Shown here: positions 9,137 to 21,105 of the stretch, one piece after another
How positions within the stretch are numbered: the stretch's first letter is position 1
How the letters are laid out: each line of letters begins with the position of its first letter
DNA from: Apodospora peruviana
Lineage: Eukaryota > Ascomycota > Sordariomycetes > Sordariales > Lasiosphaeriaceae
Direction: 5' to 3'
DNA: 64,000 nucleotides
Assembly (NCBI GenBank): GCA_033439685.1
Contig: JAUEDM010000007.1
Coordinates: 434,001-498,000 of the forward strand
The notes under the pieces: model-generated
What the model was told of the DNA's origin: nothing
The model's input: only the letters and a program-made list of their open reading frames with translations
Databases searched by the model: none
Position numbers and translations under genes: made by a program

Positions 9137-12100
9137 CGAGGTAGGTAAATAAACCAATTGAGTCCCTCCTGCGGTTTTCGATTCTCAGATTCGATACGAG
9201 AGATCTGTTGTTGCACTTGCACCCGACGAATTGATGAAGACACGGGGAAGCTCCAACGAGTGATTGCAGGGATCTGAGCTTCTCAGTGCTTAGCCCCGGG
9301 GAGCTTTCTCTTCCGACAGGTGCTTAGGACCACTGAGTACTCGGCTCTTGAGGTGTCAGTGGAGTCATGGGTCCGGGCCCCTGGCACACCCGTCCCATGC
9401 CAAGCAAGTTCAACCTCCATTCCCAACCTCTTCGGTCACGGCTTTGTCATTGCCGTCATTGTTCTCTGTGCAAATAGGTATGTGTCCATCAATCTGTGAA
9501 TCGGCTGCGAGATGCGATGACTGATTTACCCTATGGTTCCCTGTCTGAAGCATTTGCTATTCCCGGGACTGGCTATCGGCAAATTTGGGCAAAATCAGAA
9601 TCATTTCTGTCGAGGGTCATCGGCTCACCATGATCGTGCTATGAATAACCCGGTAGAACAGACCGACAACTCAGCTGGAAATGCGGCAGGCAACATGACA
9701 CGCGTTGCTACGCTGCAAAGAGAGCGGATGATATCTTTTTAAAGTTATTAATGCGTCAAGCACGAAAGATGCAAAGCGACACGATCATACCTCTGCACGC
9801 TCTGGCGGTGCGTTACACGATCCACGGCCGACAAATGACAGCAGCTGGCCAAGACCCAAGAATCAGATTCGTGCAGGCACAGCCCGTTATCACTTGACAC
9901 TGCGATCCGGGACAAGCTGGGAAAAAGAGTTGAAGGTGTCGGGCACCACCGAAGATTGGCAATGTTGGCGATGGTATTGTATGGCGCGTAAGTGAGCCTG
10001 TCAAGGTCATCACCACCAAGCCGGGACACCCCCAACGTGAAGCCAAACGCATCGCAACTGTCGTATGGCCGCCCGCCAACCAGCGCCTGCGATTGCTGAC
10101 TTGCAGCTTTAGCTTCTGTCTCCTTTCTTTTCCTCCCGCGCCAGATATCGCGACCGTAATAATTTGAGCCCCTTTCCACCCTCTCAAAAGGACCCCAAAT
10201 TTGCAGTGGCCGGATGCCTCGCACCTGCTGCCGCATCCGCCGCTGCCGGTTGGGGCCGAGAAATCAGCCTTGTGGACTGGTGCTCCCAATCTACCGGGCC
10301 TGGTCTTTGTGCGTTGTCCTTTTGGTCTCCGGGGTCTGAATTTCCTCGAAAGCGGTCGAGAACCCAAATGAATAAAAATATTGGGCCTAACAAGGTCTGT
10401 ATCACTTACTTGCTCACTCATTAACCTAAGTCTAGGTCGTCGGTTCATGGAGGCCTGCCTGCCCAAGCGCCCAGCAAGTATCAGAAAATCAAGGCGAACC
10501 GATGGCGACAAAGCAATTAGGAGACGAAAAAAGGCACACAAGCAGGAAAGAAAGCAAGCCACATCGGGGGATTGCCAGCTGTCCTTGTCTTCTGCTTGGT
10601 GCTTAATGGTGTGGGCGTGCGACGCCACCACTCCCATATGTAGAAGCAGGCCCGTCGACGGGGTCGCCACTGCAAATCGTACAGTCGCTTTTCCAACTCC
10701 AGAAGTTCTGCAAGGAGAAAATCTGCAACCACGGCCGGCCAGCCGGCAGGCACACGCACATACGGAACACACAACGCTGTTCTGCTGTTGCCGTTTCTGG
10801 TTGACCGCTGCAAGTGAGTGGCAGTGGTCGATGGGTGTGAGGCTGATCTGAGCGCACACCCACACGCAAGTTGAATCATCACACCTTCTTGCCCCTCAAA
10901 ACTTGTGAATGGTGGTGTTGGCACTGGAGCAGAAAAGAAGCGATGAATGATGGGAGAGCAAGCGCAGGTGGCGACGATCGGGGCGTTAACGTTTGTGCGT
11001 GCCACACCCCTCCGGTTTTCTGTCTCGCCCATCTGGTTGTGGTTATGCAGCAATGTGTTCCGTACCTTACTTACATCTCGCCTCGCAAAGGTAAAGTGCC
11101 AAGATAGTGAACTTGGCGACGACAACAGACGAGGAGTATCCTGCTTGCATTTGTACTCTAGAAATCAGTTGAGGTTTACTCGATACGGCGGACGGATCCT
11201 GCCCGTAATCACGTACGGCGGATATCGACGGTGTTGTAAGGGTTATAACGGCCGGGCACACACGCGCACGATCAAAGAGAGGTAAGTGCAAATGATGATC
11301 GGTCATGTCGCGCGGCAGTGTGAAGGTGAGGTGTGTGTGTCCACGGGGTGTGGGAGGGTAAGCTTCGTAGGGCAGGCAGGCGCCCAAGGGGGAACCACAC
11401 CACCACCACATCTCACCTCGCTGACCTGATGGTTGGGGAATCACGAGTCGTCCCAACTTTCAATCGAAAGCACACCTACTCCAGAACAGTGCTGCGAATC
11501 TTACCTTCTCAGGTTGGGAGGAGGTCGATAGCTGATGGCAGCCAGACTGACTGACAGGCTGGCGGCCATACATACAACGAAGGTTTGTGGAAGGAGAAAC
11601 ACGTTTGCTGGTGACGGGATGGTCGTTGTTTAGCAGCAGGAGTAACAGTTGTGGTGGTAGTACGGCCATACGAAGACCTCACTCGACCATAATTGACCGG
11701 CCCAAAGCAGACCACGACTCTGATGTCAAAGATTATTTATTAGGTATCCGTGTCAGTAGGTTGGTTTTGTGTTGTGCAGAACAGTAATGATGGCCCGGGG
11801 AGGAAGGCCAAACCGTATCGTCTACAGTGTCCGCGTGGGTTGAGTTCACTGCGGCCCTGTCCTGTACTTGTCGCCAGACTTTCCTGTTCAGATTATATGT
11901 ACCGATCGATGCGAGTGAGCGAGTGATGATGAATGATGCTCTGGGATGGCCGAAAAAGGAACTCGTTCAAAGAATCGTTGTTGTGCGACTCTGAGTAAGG
12001 TCTTTCTGTCGCACAGAAATTCGGGTTTGGCATCAAGAGACGATCGATGAATCTGGAATGGGGGCACAGAGGCAACTGAAATCAGTCAACCGTCTGGGAA

Positions 12101-12659
12101 GTTCGAATTCGCTTGAACTTCATGTTGAGGATGTCCATTACTGCCGATGCAAGCAGTGTACTGCTCGTCTATTGTCGCTAGCTTCACAACCTGGGCATCT
12201 GTGATGTCCCATTCACAGATTTTACCGACTGACAAAAAGAGCAAGGCGAGAGAGCCAGGGATTGGTGTTACGTGCATTGGAGATCAGTCGTCCAGGAAGG
12301 AGACGAGGGCTGGCGGGAGCTAGGCGCAGGCCAGGGCAGGGCAATGAGAAAAAGAGTGGGCAACTGCCCGGGCAGCGGGCGGGCACTGGGCAGGCGACTG
12401 GCAAAGCTCGGCAAGTGCAGTCAGGTACCTGACAGGGATCGTGAAGTACCTTTATTTCCCAGGAACCCGGCTGGCTCCCGTGGCCAAGCAGCCAATTGGA
12501 AGCCGGCATCTGGATAACCTTGGTAGTGGGGCAATCCAATCCACGGGGTTTGGTTGCGGGTTGGTTGGATGCTTCGATGCTCGATGCAAGTCTGCCATTG
12601 CCAACAACGAAAGATGGGATTGGAGTTTTTGAGTGGTGAGTTTGTGATATTCAGGAGAA

Positions 12660-12682
12660 GAAAAGAAAAGAAAAGAAAAGAG
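12660..12682 (+). repeat. GAAAA microsatellite
   Basis: Four to five tandem GAAAA units lie inside the gene-free region. No further meaning was seen. Confidence 0.8.
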
Positions 12683-15600
12683 CTGAGGTTTTGAGGAGAG
12701 AAGAAAAGTCTAGGCCTTTGTTGAAAGATATTGCTTAGGTGGTTATCCGTTGTTGTGAGTTCCCGTCATCAAACCTCACCCCGCCTTGGCAGCAAGTCTT
12801 TCCCCCGCTATTGGGAACAGACAAGTCAGTGTTCTCATCTTGTTGTCTGATGTCCCTCGAAAAAGACTCCTTGTTCCGATCACGACCGAAAGAGGAAAAT
12901 AGAGAAGCGAAAAGGGAAGAAGAGACGATTCGGAAGTGGGATGGGTTGGGACAGGGGTCGTTGGCCGCGACGATCAGACGTGGTCGCTGTATCAAACCGT
13001 CCGGACAAGTCCGCCGCATCTTTTTTGACTGACGACCTGTCGGGTAGTGCTCCCCGAATTGATGCGATTGATCATCCGAAAGAGAAGATCTGGGGTGGTG
13101 ACGATTTCTCGTTTTGGGTTTTTGCTTCAACTCGCCATTTGAAATCACCTGGCCTTTTGTTCACGATATAATGTAGGAGGCTTCGTCGGCGATGGTGAAG
13201 AAGTGTTCGCTGCGGAGTTTTGTTTGGTTCTCTTATTACTTGTACGCGGAAATATTATCTACGGACACTGTGTACGAAAGGTGCTTTCGTACCTTGGTTG
13301 GTCTCACCCAACCGGCCGTCAGTCCCGATGATCGCAGTTCGTCTGTTGGCTGCAGAAATCCCGAGATCTGGGGATCCAGACTCTTTCTCTTCGAGAACTA
13401 ATAATACGCACTAACATAAATTGCAGCGCATATCGAAGGAAGATGTTACTACTCCCTACCCCTAATAACCCATTGAATCCTATCAAAATTCTCCCAGTTC
13501 TGGGCTTCACCTTGGAAATTAAGCACAATCGAACCATTTGATCAGAAGATGTTGCTGAGCTGGCAACTTTGACGAGTCTGTAATGCATTCATCTCCGGAT
13601 AGGATGGGGGAGAGGCAACGAACTGCACGCGTTGTTGGTCGAAGACTTGAAGACCTTAAATTGCTTGCTGGCCCAGAATCCATGCAATACATGCAAGGCT
13701 TCAAGCTTATATCACAAAGGTTTGCCACAATATACCGTAACTTTGGTGAGTTTTAGCCTTGCAGGACAGGACAGGACAGACAAAAGGTTCCTTTGTTGTT
13801 CGTTGTTGCGTGTTGGCTGAGCTGTTGTTTCAACGCCGCACAATGCGGAGGATCATCCCAGGGATATAGAACAAGGCATATGACTTTTGCTGCCGAAGCA
13901 AGGACACTTCTATCTTTTTCTGTCTGGTGAGGTTGATTGCCTTCTGTGAGGGAAGCAAGAACCGGAGTTTTGATATTCGCATAATGAACAGCTTTTACAT
14001 CGTGGGAAGTGAAAGATAGGAGAGTGAGATGGTTGAGGCCGGCCGCCCCCTTTTTTGCCCCCGAATCCCCACACACTCATTCCGGCTGGTTGTCGAGTTG
14101 TTGTTCATCAGCACCCACATACACAGTAAGATGGCAATCCTAACCTGGATCCTGGATTTGGAGAAGTCGGATTTCCCTTGTATAAAATGATTTTTGGGGA
14201 TGTACGGAATCATCACAGCACATCATCATCATCGCGTCGTATTGCATCGCTGTGTAAAGCCGGGGAAGAAAACATCGAATGGCGGGACAGAAAAGGGGGA
14301 GGAAGAGCCGGGACGGTATCTGCCCAACATCTACGGGGTACGCATGCGGTCAAAAATGGATAGATGATCTGATGCAAAACTCCCCATACAGAACTCTTCT
14401 TATCACGATACCAGACGAGATGACACAACCAACAAACATGTCCGGGGAAGCCCAAATAGGAGATGGTAACATAAAGTGAAGGTCAAAAAGGGCAACGGAG
14501 GGTATCACGACCTCCCTCCGAAAGTTGTTATTTGGGTAAATCTTCCAAACAAAGAAAACCAAAACTGAACTGAAGCAAGACAGTCGTTGTCATATGGGGG
14601 GAGGAGGTTTCGGCTTTGCGGCTAAATGTGTGGTCCAGACATACACGATGGCCGGCCCCCGGGTGACGCGGTCACGGGTCAAGCCATGGCCAGGACCACG
14701 ACCACGGCCAGGCCGGCCACCTAACCATTCTGACTGCTTCCTCTTGTCAGGAGATCCGTTTCTGCCTGTCACCTATGTCACGAATGATAGGGAGGGAAGA
14801 TATGAAAGTCGGATGACGGCGATGTTATCCAACGATGATAAATATTAGAACCAAATAAAAGACATAACCGATCGTGTTTCATATAAAAAGAGTGCACTAA
14901 GTTGTTGCAGAATTTCATGGTGAAATATATCATACAAGTGATGGCTATTGCATATTGCGATACTTGTTTGGAAGCGAGATATAACCCAGAATAAGGGGTG
15001 CTGAAGTTGGAGTTGTTGGGCGATCAAATAATACCGGCCCCTATTATGACTGCCCAAAGAACATGCGATGTTTGTAGCCTCCCTTTTGCTGCCAGGCAGC
15101 TAGCTGAGACAAAAAAGCAGATTGGAGAGAACAAAACTGACGAGACGGCAACCCATATCCGTCGATACTAGAGTTTAATAATATTACTTCCATCATCGAT
15201 ATCGGTATAACATCAAGAAAGGCTTAGCTCACGGAAAACCCACCACGTTTCGTTACATTCCAGAGATAATATCATGTCTTGCATTCTAATACTATCTCAG
15301 AGCCATACCTAGCCATTGACGACTCCAATCCAGTCCAACCCAGTTGCGATTACAATTAGGTCTATCCCACTCACTCACTCACATTTAAACATACAAGAAA
15401 TAGTGGTAAAGCAAGTGGAGAAAAAAAAATAAAGACCCTGATCAACAATCTCACGCACCAGGATGAGGCGTGGTGGGGTTCATCGCTACCCCTCGCGCAG
15501 ATGATAGTCACTGTCTCTCATGCTCATCATTTTAGCAGGCCCCTTTTGCAATGCTACCTTCCAACATGGCGAATCTGAGATAGCAAATGACACTTCAGAT

Positions 15601-16229
15601 AGTTGTGGAGTATGGAATAAGGTAATTCTATGGACAAGGAATTGTTGACACTGTTCTGTATCTGCTCTGTTTTCTTCTGTACATCAGGTTTATGTGCATG
15701 AGGGTTGAACTCGCAGTTTACAGAATGCGATACCTGAACTACGCACATATCAGTCATCCAAGTTCGAATTCTATCGGTGTAAAACATAGATAATATATGC
15801 ATTTTGGTGGGTACCTTGTATAGCACAGCCACTTTGAGTCAAGGTCAAACTCGGTGAGAGCTGCGCGCTGCTGGTCGGTCATTTTGAGTTGGGTCATGAT
15901 TGGGTTGACTTAATGAGCCGCAGCGACGTGACTCCCAAGGCAACAACCTTATTCATGATTTTGAGGGAGTGGGACTGTCGTTATAATAGATCGGCGGTAT
16001 ATACCATGAGTACGGATCATCGCTTCGGTGCCATTACCGAACCCAGCTCCTCCACCTATATCTGTATCTACCAGGTATGGTCGGTAGGCAGAAAGGTACC
16101 TTAGATTGGTAGCGAAACAACTCAACTCAACTCACATGACTTGAAAAGATTCAATATCTCTCCATGGAGCTGGTCCGAACGAAAAGCGAGTGATGTATGG
16201 CAGCCAGTCAGTGTAACTTGAGACCCGCG

Positions 16230-16250
16230 ACGGCGGCGGCGGCGGCGGCG
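16230..16250 (+). repeat. CGG trinucleotide repeat (7 units)
   Basis: An uninterrupted CGG run lies in non-coding DNA. A shorter CGG run is at about 16748. Confidence 0.8.
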
Positions 16251-19200
16251 TCTGTGAATAAATACCCCCCGTAGTTGACGAGATTAGCAAAACATCCGAC
16301 AAACATTAATTCTGTTGCCTACCACCCTCCACACAAACAATTTCTCTTTTCTTATGTCGTCTTAATCCTCCCGTGATCCTCATCAATGGGCCATATGTTG
16401 AGTTGAATGCGTCCCATATTCTTCACCTTGAATTAGGTAAGCTCAGGCCGATAAGGCACGGTACGATACCTTACCCGGCCAGGTCCTTACCCGCACAGAA
16501 GTCGACAAGCAAGCAAGCATCCGTCCATAACGGACGTAGAAAATTCTGGACGGATAAAGGAACCGGATTCCCTGATGCAAGGTGGACAATTCCCCCGATG
16601 TTTATTATATCATAATAAACCTTACAATCGAGTAAGTGGTGGTACAGCGTCATTGTTCAATATGCACACCCCTCGCGCGCGAAGCTAGACCTGTTCAGAA
16701 CTGGTTCCTGTCCCCTTTTACCCCAGGAAATAATAAAGCAAATTGAGCGGCGGCGGCGGCACCGGGCAACGCAGAGGTGGTCGTCCCGTCAATCCTGCCG
16801 TGATCCAACAGACATATTTGATATGTATGTACGGTATTTCTGTACAGTATGTATGTGTGCGGGAAAGGGTACTGATACTGCAGTATTGGAGAGCGAGTCA
16901 AAAACGCGGGGAAATATCCCAACTGATATGACTGAAAGCTGGCTGGAGTCTGGACCCCGTGGTTTATTTCTATTTATTATTCCATACCCAAGGGAAAAAG
17001 AAAACCTGGAATCCATATATACCCTTTGGCGTATAGTCTGTGTAAGAGTGTTTGATGTCTTGCAACCAGCCAACAGCGTCTTGATTCCAAGATGAAAGTT
17101 GAAACTCTGGCGGCGCGCCCGGAGGAAACCGTTGCCAAATGGAAAGAGAACAAGGGGGTGTCCCGAAAGAGGTTAGAGAGGGGCACAAGGTTTGCGGCGC
17201 GCCCAGATCCAGAACAAGGACGCATCGTAAATCTCCAAAATGGTGAAAGATGGATGGCTGGATGTGGGCTTGCCCCCAGGAACTGAATGGCGTGCACCAC
17301 CACTCAACCACCTCACTCCCGTCAACTCAACCCGTGTGGCCTGGCTGCCGGGGGAGGGGGCGGCGCCCCCACTGCCAGCTGTCGTTCTGATTGATACGCA
17401 GGCACTGCACGCAGGGCATGGGTGCTTGAAATCTTGCTTTAGTATCATCACCATCCCGTGGACAAGTGATGGGAGAGAATTGGATTCGCTCGTCGACCAA
17501 GAGGAGGTAAAGAGTTAGGTGAATGGACAGTGGGGAGAAGACGAGATGGAAATGAACACCGGGTCCCGGGTCCCCCCGTTGTTCATCCGTCGTTGCCCTC
17601 GCATATCCGCGCCCACCGCCCTCTGCCCGCTGGCTGCCCGCTTGTTCACTCTCTACCTCGTGGAAGCCCCTCCAGCCCGGTATATTAGGCTTGGCGGGAA
17701 GCCCTCGACCGACGACGACCCTGAAAAGGGTATTATCATGAGTGAGGTCCTACCTTTCTTTTTCGGGCCACTCCGTAGACGAGGCCAACTCTTCTGTATA
17801 GCTGTCAATCGTAAGAATTCCTTCTCTCTAGACGTCAGAATTTGGAAAGCCATCACGACCCGGTGGGGCCAAGGGTCCACGTCCATCATTGATGACGGTA
17901 ACCGCACAGACCGGCGCTCAAGCTTTGCCAGTTTTCTGTCAGTGGAGCCTCCAAGCTCTTTTTTCCAAAGCAACGCTACATCAGTAAACCCAACCTGCTT
18001 GGTGTCAATGTTATTTCACGAGTGGAGTGGCAATTTGAAAGGTTTTGACACGCGCCATCGTTGATGGTCGCTCAGATTAGCTTTTGATGTTGAGGAACCA
18101 AGTAAGGTCAATTGTTCGCATCTCCACACCTCACTCAGAGCTTCTCGAGGGCCTTGGTTCAAGTTGTCTCCAGTTGTGGGCGCCAGTGGCTGAGCAGGGG
18201 TGATCCCGGGCAGATCCTAGACTCCTTTTGCCGGGATTGGGCAGAGGCCAGGAGCCCATTTGGGTTTTGCTGGTGCATCGTGCCGTGCTCATCATCTTCC
18301 ATTGCCATTGACTTGCTTGACGTACGGTGTTTGTCCCAGATGCTTTTTGACTCGAGATACCGAAGCGGTAGAGCTATTTGGTTTGTCTAGTAACAACTGG
18401 AACCGATGAGGAGCATGGATTGTATGGGGTTGCCGAGTGCTGTTCTTGTCGTCTGCCATGTCTTGCGCTGTGCCCCGCTGCTGGCCTCAGCCTCAACAAC
18501 GGACATTCCCACATCCTCATACCGTACGGATGCGTGTACATTGAGATTGTGAATGAAAGTCGATCAAGAGCCTGGCGGACGTACAACCTGCCCGGCTACC
18601 AGACCACTTGACCTCTTCCGGAGCTCTTTTACCGGGCTTCGACCATTTCTTGAGAATTCTTTAGAGTGATGGTCATGGTGAAGAGCAAACGCAATCGCAG
18701 TCGCCAGCTTCTTGCGGACGACCAGCACATCTCGTCGCCATGGGCGCTTCCTGGTTGGTCGCGCGTGTTCGAAGATAGACGAGACTCGGAGCAAGAACAA
18801 GAACAGAAAGAAGCAAGATGGAGGGACTGGGTGAGTGGGCGAGGGCGTGGGCAGGAGGGACTGGCAGGCTTCCAGTTTGCAGACTGCCAGACGAGGCCTG
18901 TCGCACCTGCCTCTTCGTCTCGCGTCTTCGGTACATGCCCGTGGTACTCCGTGTCCTTCTCCGTGTCGCACACGGCCGGGCAACTGGGTCCAGGTACCCA
19001 GATACTTTGCCCATGGCAACCTTGGAACAATTAGCTTTCCTTTCGCTTCTTCCTCAGCAGAGTCCTGGATCACCGTTGAATCACTTCTGTTTATCTGCGC
19101 GAAGATCGAAATTCAAAAAAACAAAAAAAAAAAAAAAAAAAGCAGAAGACCAGCAAGTTGGACACGATCGCGAAACCGATTGCCTTATAGACAACGCTGA

Positions 19201-20278
19201 CGGCCAGGATCTGCCCCTGGTCCCTTTTCGAGCCAGGAGTGTGTGGTCCAGGGCCACCACCCACTCACCCCAACTGACAGAAGTATCCAGGGCGTATCTG
19301 ATGTATCTCGCGGGTTCCCTTCAGTTTGTCACCAAACGAGATGAAGCAGTCATGAACACACGAACCTTAGGCCTTTATGAAGCCATGGTAAGGTACTGAG
19401 CAGTGCGCAGTGCAAAGCAGGGAGCCATCTGTATCCGTAATAAAAGACAGTGCGACAGAGGTACGCAAAGCGAAGTTAAAGTTTAATCAGGCGACAATCG
19501 GCCAGACTCGCCGACGATAATTGATGCTTCGACCGCTCGATAGGAAGACGCCGACCTGGTGACAGGACTCGGGCACTCACGTCAATCGCCGGCCCCAGAC
19601 CTCCGAGACCCGTTTGAAGCAGTATACTCGGGTTCGGATTTATTCAGCTCAACTCTTCAGATCTCTTTACCTTATTGTCAGTTTTCTATAATTTGAATTT
19701 TTATTGTCCTCGAGCACGGGTTTGGATGGAACTACGGATCCATAATGGCGCTTCTTCTTTATTCCAAAAGATGACGGGAGCTCTTCTGGCTCAGGGTTCA
19801 AGTGAGGTGTTCGTCTGGCGCAGCGACCCGCAGCCAACAGGGAGGAACTGCAATCACCGTTGTGGTTGCTGCTGTCTGGCTCTTTGCCGCCCTGCTTAGC
19901 GCTAGCCGCAACAACCCAAGGCAAGCCGTAGCTCAGGTACCCTCCAGTACCCGCCCGGTACCCCTCAAAGGCTCAGACTGAAGAGAACCTAGGAGAAAAA
20001 GTACCAAGGTACCTGTGTACCTGCACAGTGCCCAGGTGGGTGTGCACTTGGGGACAATTGGGTCTTGGGTCCCACCTCTCCAGCCAGTCCCGGCGCCCGT
20101 CTGACACTGGCTGGTCATCCTTCCAGGTTCTTTTCTCCCCTTCACATCTTCTTCCTGGGCACGCCTCTCTCCCTCTTACCTCACGCCTGTTGCCAACCTC
20201 ACATCGCGGCATCCAGGTGCAGTTTCGATCGTGACTTTACCCTTTCTTCACGCCAAGCAGTGTCGCATCTTGTCGTGA

Positions 20279-21105
20279 ATGCTATATTCTGCTACATTGG
20301 CTCTGTTTAGACACTCTTCCACTTCATTTTCCCACTTTCAAGGGTGCTGCGCTGCTGCACCACAAGCACTCGCTCGGCCTTTGTCCAGGAACGACGGGAC
20401 CGCCTTCATCTCAACAATCCGCACACCGTCACCGCCAGACTTTCCGCGCACGACGGCTCACCTCCGCTGCCCCGCTGAAAATTCAAGAAGCACCTTAACG
20501 AGACTCTAAACTCGCCGCGCCAAATTCTGGGTAGTTCCAAATTCGCTGGCTGCCTCGCAGGGATCATCTCCACCGTCGGCCAACGGTCAACATCACGCTT
20601 CACTCGACCCCACGAGACCACACGTCAACCACCCGACCGCCCACAACCACACACCACGACCACGACGAGGACGACGACGAAATCACCCACGACGCATCCA
20701 ATTCCGCTGCTGTGCAGACTTAACCTCTTATCGTCTTGTCCAGTCTACGAAGCGTGTACGATTAGCGACGGCTCGATCCCCGTCCTAAACGCTTCTTCGG
20801 TGTCTGGCACGTTCAACAAACTCATTCGACACCCGAGTGTGACGCTTACAGCTCCAGCCCGACCATAATCGTACTGGTGACCCACAAGGACGCTCTTATA
20901 TGGAAGTTTTTGGACTACCTTAGGCAACTTGCAGCCAGTTGCTGGTTCCCTACCTTATTGCAGGCCGTGACTCTTCACACATCTACGGGATTCGACTTCT
21001 TTACACGACTGCCCTGCCACCCCCGCTTCGGATCACACTGCTTTTCACTGCGAGTAGTGACACATCTTGGACCCCGGGGGCTGACCACGCCCATTTCCCG
21101 CGGCA
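20279..21105 (+). promoter_or_regulatory. probable 5' leader of med15 with upstream ORFs
   Basis: This stretch is rich in C, A and T with many CCAC/ACGAC strings, as in long fungal 5' leaders. It holds an upstream ATG at 20279 (76-codon frame, stop at 20509) and a very small frame at 20900-20923 (7 residues, stop TAG). No ATG occurs between 20924 and the med15 start at 21106. I cannot see where transcription starts, so whether both ATGs are in the message is inference. Confidence 0.4.

Larger units (their letters stand above)
9137..20278. other. 11-kb region without a supportable gene
   Basis: No frame in this stretch shows a known motif, consistent codon bias or plausible splice-joined exons. 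The longest ones (for example a 350-codon minus frame at 9813-10865) are Cys/Arg/Ser-rich and look like chance. Short sequence features: a GAAAA repeat at 12660-12682, a CGG repeat at 16230-16250, two GCGGCGCGCCC copies at about 17109 and 17196, a GC palindrome near 17359, an A-run at about 19122, and a cluster of GGTACC palindromes between 19935 and 20020. It may contain long regulatory sequence or non-coding transcripts, but nothing proves it. Confidence 0.5.

Noticed and set aside
9813..10865. 350-codon minus frame in the 12-kb gap
   Set aside because: Cys/Arg/Ser-rich with changing composition, no motif, and overlapping frames of similar length on both strands, as expected in GC-balanced non-coding DNA.
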